NCBI GenBank assembly: GCA_036336695.1
Contig: JAYZFQ010000107.1
Coordinates: forward strand, 1-35,272
DNA from: GCA-2729515 sp036336695
Lineage (GTDB): Bacteria > Myxococcota_A > UBA9160 > SMWR01
Direction of reading: 5' to 3'
DNA length: 35,272 nucleotides
Positions within the stretch are counted from its first letter, which is position 1. Each line of letters opens with the position of its first letter. The position numbers and the translations under genes were made by a program. Shown piece after piece: positions 30,761 through 35,272 of the stretch. Under the pieces are notes generated by a model, which searched no databases, had not been told where the DNA came from, and was given only the letters and a program-made list of their open reading frames with translations.

Positions 30761-32113
30761 GTGCCCAAGAGTCTCTCCGAGCACCCCGGCCGGTCGGCGA
30801 CGGAGCGCCGCGCCTTCGCCGAGACCGAACGCATCGTCGGCGGCGTAGTCGTCAAGGCGGAGAGCCAGGGTCGCTGGCGGCCGGCCTGGTTTCTCGAAGT
30901 CGAGCGCGACGGAGAGACCCTGCCGGTCTACTTCCGCGGGGATCGGGGCCTGACCGACCACGGGGTGTACACCCTCGAGCACGAACTCCGGGTTCTCCAG
31001 GTGCTCGAGGCCGAAGGCATCCCCGTGCCCCATGTCTACGGCTTCTGCGAGGATCCGCGCGGCATCGTGATGGAGCGTGCGCCGGGAAGGGCGAATCTCG
31101 GGACCGAAGACGATCCCGAAAAGCGCGCGGCGACGCTGGATCACTACATGGAGATCCTGGTGGCCATGCACCGCATCCCGGTGGAGCGCTTCGAAGCCAT
31201 CGGGCTGCAGCGTCCCCCCGATTCAGAGTCGGTCGGGCTCGTGGATCTCCCGGTGTGGGTCAAGGGCTACCGGCAACGCAAGCGGCGCCCCGAGCCGCTC
31301 ATCGAGCTGCTGCTGGGCTGGCTCCACCGGAACGTGCCGACACACCGGCGAGAGGTCACGTTCATTGCCGGCGACGCGGGACAGTTCGTGTTCGATGCGG
31401 GTCGTGTCACCGCGGTGCTCGACCTGGAACTCGCCTGCCTGGGCGATCCCCTCGCCGACCTGGGTGGCATGCGCAACCGGGACATTTCCGAACCGCTCGG
31501 CGATCTCTCTCGCGGTTTCCGTCGCTACGCGGAACTGACGGGGGAAGCCATCGACCTGCCGGCACTGCACTACCACACCGCGCGCTTCGGCGTGAATACG
31601 CCCCTGGCGTGCGCGTACCTCTGCGCCGACCCGCCTCCTGGGATCAACCTGGCCCAATACCTGGGCTGGAATCTCGTCTATGCGCGTCTGCCCATCGAGG
31701 TGATTTCGGAGGTCGAAGGCGTCGAACTCGAGCGCCCTTCGATCCCCGAACCGCGCGTCTGCATCGATGCCGCGGCACACGACGCCCTGGTGGCAGCGCT
31801 CGAGCCCGCCGCGGCACAGAGCTACGAAGGGGATGTCGCCTTCCGGATGGCCCAGTACGCGCGGGAACTCGATCGGCGAGGACCGCGCGTCGAGGCCGAG
31901 GATCTGGAGGAAGCCTCCAAGCTCGTGGGCCGCTCTCTCGAAGACTGGGCCGCGGCCGACACCGCGCTCGAGGAACTCGTGGACCGCGACGGGGAGGCCC
32001 GGCTGCCGGAACTCCTGCGTTACTTCTACCGGCGGACGCTGCGCCACGAGGCGCTACTGCGTCCCGCGATGCGCGAACTGACCGACGTCGACTTCCAGTC
32101 CATCCGTCTCTGA
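30761..32113 (+). CDS. APH-like phosphotransferase family protein with GDAGQF loop
   Basis: 450 residues with a kinase-like fold. VYTLEHELRVLQVLEAEGIP and IVMERAPGR fit the N-lobe and hinge. VTFIAGDAGQFVFDAGRVT followed by VLDLELACLGDPLADL corresponds to the usual HGDxxxxN and DWE motifs. Here the catalytic loop is AGDAGQ (203-208), two residues shorter and without His, while the metal Asp D221 remains (DLE). From memory, GDAGQF recurs in a distinct subgroup beside acyl-CoA enzymes, so it may be a family trait, not damage. The substrate is unknown; related proteins phosphorylate small hydroxy compounds such as 4-hydroxyacyl-CoA. The start is GTG, four bases after the oxidoreductase stop, indicating coupling. 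Confidence 0.82.
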   Translation: MPKSLSEHPGRSATERRAFAETERIVGGVVVKAESQGRWRPAWFLEVERDGETLPVYFRGDRGLTDHGVYTLEHELRVLQVLEAEGIPVPHVYGFCEDPRGIVMERAPGRANLGTEDDPEKRAATLDHYMEILVAMHRIPVERFEAIGLQRPPDSESVGLVDLPVWVKGYRQRKRRPEPLIELLLGWLHRNVPTHRREVTFIAGDAGQFVFDAGRVTAVLDLELACLGDPLADLGGMRNRDISEPLGDLSRGFRRYAELTGEAIDLPALHYHTARFGVNTPLACAYLCADPPPGINLAQYLGWNLVYARLPIEVISEVEGVELERPSIPEPRVCIDAAAHDALVAALEPAAAQSYEGDVAFRMAQYARELDRRGPRVEAEDLEEASKLVGRSLEDWAAADTALEELVDRDGEARLPELLRYFYRRTLRHEALLRPAMRELTDVDFQSIRL

Positions 32114-32150
32114 CCCCGCGGCCGGATCGCCCGCGCGCCCGGTGATGTTT

Positions 32151-32169
32151 TCGGGAACACGATTCCCGA
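32151..32169. other. Perfect 7-bp inverted repeat in the gap before the SRPBCC gene
   Basis: TCGGGAA and TTCCCGA flank CACGA. It sits in the 120-base gap after the APH-like gene, just upstream of a -10-like hexamer, so it may be an operator or a weak terminator. A second strong hairpin (CGGCTGC/GCGGCCG, 32197-32213, GAA loop) follows in the leader. Confidence 0.4.
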
Positions 32170-32177
32170 CGAGGGGG

Positions 32178-32183
32178 TATGCT
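32178..32183 (+). promoter_or_regulatory. -10-like hexamer for SRPBCC-sulfatase unit
   Basis: TATGCT, 50 bases before the ATG at 32234. With the 120-base gap it suggests that the SRPBCC and sulfatase genes form their own transcription unit. Confidence 0.28.
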
Positions 32184-32233
32184 GAGGGCGCGTCCTCGGC
32201 TGCGAAGCGGCCGGAACCCTCAAGGGAGATTTC

Positions 32234-32647
32234 ATGGCCGAATTGATGGTAAGCCGAACGCTCGATGTCCCGACCGACGCCCTGTGGCAGCTCGTGCGCG
32301 ATTTCGGAGATGTGCGCTGGATTCCGGGTGGGGAAAACGCCGAACTCGAGGGTTCGGGTCCGGGCATGGTCCGCGTCCTGGTCGGTCCGGACGGATCGAT
32401 TCGGGAGAGGCTCGAGAGTGTCGACGAGGCGAACCAGTCCATCGTCTACACCATCGCGGAGGGCTTGCCGTTTCCCGTGACCGGATATCGGGCCACCATG
32501 CGCGTGTCCGATGTGGACGGCAAGGGACACCTCGACTGGTCGTGCGCCTTCGAGCCGGACGGCGTGACGGAAGAAGAGGCCGCGAAGGGCATCGAGGCCA
32601 TGTACGGCGTCATGCTCGGATGGATCGGAGACTGCCTGAAGGGTTAG
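32234..32647 (+). CDS. SRPBCC (START-like) ligand-binding family protein
   Basis: 137 residues with the helix-grip fold of polyketide cyclase/dehydrase and Bet v 1-type proteins: MVSRTLDVPTDALWQLVRDF at the start, WIPGGENAELEGSGPGMVRV, SIVYTIAEGLPFPVTGYRAT, HLDWSCAFEPDGV and a long C-terminal helix. These proteins bind hydrophobic ligands such as lipids, sterols or polyketides, some with enzymatic activity. AAGGGAG precedes the ATG. The sulfatase gene begins eight bases after its stop, so translation is probably coupled. It may present or sequester a hydrophobic substrate for the pathway. Confidence 0.86.
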   Translation: MAELMVSRTLDVPTDALWQLVRDFGDVRWIPGGENAELEGSGPGMVRVLVGPDGSIRERLESVDEANQSIVYTIAEGLPFPVTGYRATMRVSDVDGKGHLDWSCAFEPDGVTEEEAAKGIEAMYGVMLGWIGDCLKG

Positions 32648-32655
32648 GCCCTGCC

Positions 32656-34329
32656 GTGGTGCGCGCGAGCCGCCTGTACCCGTTCCTGTTTCTGTGCGTC
32701 CTGTTGGCGGGTAGTGCTGCGGCGTCGGATCGGCCGCCGAACTTCCTGCTTCTCGTCGCCGAAGACCTCGGGCCCCGCATCGGGGCCTTCGGGGATGCAG
32801 TTGCCGATACCCCGAACCTCGACCGGCTCGCTGCCGAGGGGGTGCGTTATACCCGGGTTTTCGCCACCTCGGGAGTCTGCGCACCGAGCCGCGCGGCGCT
32901 GATCACCGGTGTCAGCCAGATCTCGATCGGGGCCCAGCACATGCGGACTTCGAGCCGGCCCGAGGGCGCCTACCGCGCGGTGCCGCCACCGGAGGTGAAG
33001 GCTTTCCCCGAGCTGTTGCGGGCGGCGGGCTATTACACCTTCACGGACTACAAGCTCGACTACCAGTTCAGCGGCGCCATGCAGGAGAGCGGGCCCTTTA
33101 CGATCTGGGATTCCGAAGCCTTCGGTCCGACTTGGACCGAGCGTCCGCCGGGGAGCCCGTTCTTCGGTCTCATCAATTTCTTCGAGACCCACGAAAGCGG
33201 CGTCCTGCGGCCCCTCGGCAACTGGCCCCACAGCGCCACGCACTTCTTCATGCAGTTCGCGCGGCTGTTCATGGTGGGGTTTCCCGACGACGCGGCGGTT
33301 CCGGCGGCCTCGATCCGCTTGCCTCCCTATTTCCCGGACACGCCGGCCATTCGCGAAGACCTGGCGCGTCACTACGCGAATATCCACGTCATGGACGCAG
33401 AAGTCGGCGACGTCCTCGAGCGCCTCGCGGCAGACGGCCTGGCGGACTCCACGGTCGTCGTGTGGACCGCCGACCACGGCGATGGTCTGCCGCGGGCGAA
33501 GCGGGAACTCTACGACTCCGGTCTGCACGTCCCGATGATCATCCGTTGGCCGGAACGCTATCGGCCGCGCGGCGCGAAGCCGGGCAGCGTCGACGATCGG
33601 CTCGTGAGTCTCGTAGATCTCGCGCCGACTTTTCTCGAGCTCGCAGGGGTTGCGCTTCCCGCAGGTCTCCAGGGTCGCAGTCTCGTCGACGCATCCGGTG
33701 CCCCCCGCCAGTACGTCTACGCAGCTCGCGATCGCATCGACGAGGTGCCGGACCGGCAACGCGCTGTTCGCGATGCGCGGTTCAAGTACATCCGGAGCGC
33801 GTACCCGGAGCTCCCGGGCGGCCACCCCTTGTCGTTCCGCGACGACCTGGAGAGCGCCCGGGAACTGCGGGCCCTGCACGCATCGGGGGATCTCGATCCG
33901 GTGCAGTCCCTGTGGTTCGAACCCGTGGGAAAGGAGCGCCTCTATGACACCTGGGAAGACCCGCACGAGGTGCACGATCTTTCCGGGGATCCCGGCCACG
34001 CAGCGGAGTTGGCGCGCATGCGGCGCGCGCTCGACGCATGGTTGGAGCGGGTCGACGCTTTCGGCGAGATGCCCGAGACGGAAATGGTGGAAGCCTTCTG
34101 GCCGGACGGCGCAGCGCCGGTGACGGCCACGCCGCGCGTGGAGGTCGACGACGGTGTCGTGCGTGTGACGTGCGCGACACCCGGTGCCTCGATTGGCGTG
34201 CGCCGCGGCGACGGCGCCTGGAAGTTGTACACCGGGAGCTTTTCCGCGCCGAGCGGAACGGACCTCACCGTCAAGGCGGTCCGTTACGGGTGGGACGAGA
34301 GCGTCGAAGTCGGCGTTTCGGTCCCCTGA
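32656..34329 (+). CDS. Exported Cys-type sulfatase with C-terminal beta-sandwich domain
   Basis: 557 residues. A signal peptide is visible (LYPFLFLCVLLAGSAAA). The sulfatase core carries E36-D37 in VAEDLGPR, the formylglycine signature GVCAPSRAALITG with C75 as the residue to be oxidised, and WTADHGDGLPRAKRELYDSG for metal and substrate contacts. The C-terminal ~75 residues resemble the FN3-like CHB_HEX_C domain (VTCATPGASIGVRRGDG to VGVSVP). Sulfatases hydrolyse sulfate esters, here in the periplasm or outside. The start is GTG 32656 or the adjacent GTG 32659, eight bases after the SRPBCC stop. A formylglycine-generating enzyme must be encoded elsewhere. With the sulfotransferase in the same run, it suggests a sulfate-ester cycle. 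Confidence 0.93.
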   Translation: MVRASRLYPFLFLCVLLAGSAAASDRPPNFLLLVAEDLGPRIGAFGDAVADTPNLDRLAAEGVRYTRVFATSGVCAPSRAALITGVSQISIGAQHMRTSSRPEGAYRAVPPPEVKAFPELLRAAGYYTFTDYKLDYQFSGAMQESGPFTIWDSEAFGPTWTERPPGSPFFGLINFFETHESGVLRPLGNWPHSATHFFMQFARLFMVGFPDDAAVPAASIRLPPYFPDTPAIREDLARHYANIHVMDAEVGDVLERLAADGLADSTVVVWTADHGDGLPRAKRELYDSGLHVPMIIRWPERYRPRGAKPGSVDDRLVSLVDLAPTFLELAGVALPAGLQGRSLVDASGAPRQYVYAARDRIDEVPDRQRAVRDARFKYIRSAYPELPGGHPLSFRDDLESARELRALHASGDLDPVQSLWFEPVGKERLYDTWEDPHEVHDLSGDPGHAAELARMRRALDAWLERVDAFGEMPETEMVEAFWPDGAAPVTATPRVEVDDGVVRVTCATPGASIGVRRGDGAWKLYTGSFSAPSGTDLTVKAVRYGWDESVEVGVSVP

Positions 34330-34336
34330 GCGACGT

Positions 34337-35272
34337 CTACGCGCGTGCCCGTGTCCGGGCTGCTGCGAGCCCGGACAACGCATGGACGCTCCAGCAGGCG
34401 AAGAGGGCAAAGGCGGCGAGGTGGAAGGCCGTGGGGTTGGTGAACCCACCGCCGGAGTGGATGAGGAAAGCGGGCAGGCTCGTCGGAGAAAAGAAGATCA
34501 GGAGTTTGACCTGTTCCCAGCGGCGCAGGAAGAGGAGCAGGGCGAGCATGGGCAGCACGAGCCAGGCGGAGAAGGGAATATCGACGAAGCGCGCCCCGAG
34601 GCCCAGCCGAACGGGCGTCGCGCGATCGAAGATCCGCTCGGTGCGCTTCAGCAAGACGCCGAGGAACCAGCTCGGTTCGTCCCGGATATCGGTCAGGATC
34701 TTTTCGCGCAGCACCAGCTGGTATTCCGGAATCGTCTCCGGCTTCAGGCGGTGGCCCTGTTCGTCCTTGTTCTTCAGGTAGTACTGGCTGAGCTGGTGTT
34801 GGTACTCGGTTCCGTAGCGCTCGTTCACGATCGGGATGGCGTAGGCGTAGGCTTGCCGGTCCGACTTCCGGTAGCCCTTGTGCCAGCCGAAGTCTGCGAG
34901 TCCATGCCAGATCGGATGCCAGAGGGAATGGTGGAGGTTGCGATCGGTGAGCAGGGGCTGCCCTCCGGCGGCCGCCACGGTGGCGACCGCCTCTTCGAAC
35001 TTCGTGTCCCAGAACCGGGCCCAGAGCTGGGTGGTGACGCCGAAGCTGGCGACGAGCGTCGCCGCGAGCAGCGCCCGCCGCGTCCAGGAGCCGCGGGCGG
35101 TGATGCAGACGATGCCGACCGAAGCGATGACCAGCGCCGGCTCGGTGCGCACCTCCCGCGCCGTGGCGAACAGCACCCCGAGGAGCAGCGGGATCAGGTA
35201 GTGGAGCCGTCTCGGGCGCGCCGCGAAGAGCAGGGGAGCGCAGCTTCCCAGCGCAATGCAGGCGACGGCGAT
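34337..35272 (-). CDS. Membrane protein of unknown family, C-terminal part (start outside window)
   Basis: The frame stays open to the right edge, so the N terminus is missing; at least 311 residues are present. Hydrophobic segments appear near the left of the protein (IAVACIALGSCAPLLFAA, LHYLIPLLLGV) and near its C terminus (AWLVLPMLALLLFL, LIFFSPTSLPAFLI, FHLAAFALFACWSV). Between them lies a soluble-looking part: LLTDRNLHHSLWHPIWHGL, GWHKGYRKSDRQAYAYAIPI, RYGTEYQHQLSQYYLKNKD. The layout, membrane helices with an exported loop, is reminiscent of membrane glycosyltransferases of the GT39/PMT type, but I see no motif that proves it. It converges with the sulfatase gene with seven bases between stops. 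Confidence 0.72.
   Translation of the reverse strand: MAVACIALGSCAPLLFAARPRRLHYLIPLLLGVLFATAREVRTEPALVIASVGIVCITARGSWTRRALLAATLVASFGVTTQLWARFWDTKFEEAVATVAAAGGQPLLTDRNLHHSLWHPIWHGLADFGWHKGYRKSDRQAYAYAIPIVNERYGTEYQHQLSQYYLKNKDEQGHRLKPETIPEYQLVLREKILTDIRDEPSWFLGVLLKRTERIFDRATPVRLGLGARFVDIPFSAWLVLPMLALLLFLRRWEQVKLLIFFSPTSLPAFLIHSGGGFTNPTAFHLAAFALFACWSVHALSGLAAARTRARA

Noticed and set aside
32236..32655. Upstream extension of the sulfatase frame back to 32179
   Set aside because: It overlaps the SRPBCC gene out of frame, and the GTG at 32656 is followed directly by a signal peptide.
1..35272. CRISPR arrays, insertion sequences, prophage or integrase genes
   Set aside because: No regularly spaced repeats, transposase or recombinase motifs, or terminal inverted repeats were seen; base composition and gene density look uniform.

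Overview
The window is GC-rich, densely coded bacterial DNA with short intergenic gaps (the longest, 6791-6990, is about 200 bases) and no sign of phage, transposon, CRISPR array or RNA gene. The source is Gram-negative: it encodes apolipoprotein N-acyltransferase (Lnt), an MltB-type murein transglycosylase and a Spy/CpxP-like periplasmic protein. DUF3604, DUF1214, two F420-type luciferase-like oxidoreductases, a wax-ester-synthase homologue, a sulfotransferase and a sulfatase together resemble uncultured, lipid- and sterol-oriented lineages once called Deltaproteobacteria (Myxococcota or Binatota-like). That placement is inference.

Layout. 1-505: C-terminal end of a DUF3604 protein with a tandem internal repeat. 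525-4762 (minus): CLC chloride channel, GMC oxidoreductase and its small subunit. 4814-6790 (minus): thrS, with a leader that may form an anticodon-like hairpin. 6991-7878 (plus): first luciferase-like oxidoreductase. 7893-10490 (minus): GST-like protein, Spy-like protein, lytic transglycosylase. 10567-16906: a signalling block with a solitary receiver protein, a divergent NtrC-type regulator, two unknown exported proteins, and a convergent multi-span sensor kinase with a PDZ-like loop. 16950-19916 (plus): lnt and a WS/DGAT-family protein with an altered catalytic motif. 19940-25335 (minus): sucA, a carboxymuconolactone-decarboxylase-family protein, a zinc-type dehydrogenase and an alpha/beta hydrolase. 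25448-26002 (plus): FHA protein.

26106-34329 (plus) is the most system-like part: PAP-type nucleotidase, sulfotransferase, DUF1214, NTF2-like, luciferase-like oxidoreductase, APH-like kinase, then after a 120-base gap SRPBCC protein and sulfatase. The first two genes overlap by ATGA, pairing sulfate transfer with removal of its by-product PAP. A 22-base near-perfect palindrome lies just upstream, and a sulfatase closes the run. I infer a regulated pathway that makes and removes sulfate esters on a hydrophobic, possibly sterol- or polyketide-like, substrate. The right edge (34337-35272, minus) holds part of an unknown membrane protein.

Regulation. Many transcription-unit heads carry a TAnnnT hexamer shortly before the start codon. 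Where it is closest (NtrC-type regulator, lnt, WS/DGAT, sucA) no Shine-Dalgarno sequence is visible, suggesting leaderless or nearly leaderless mRNAs.
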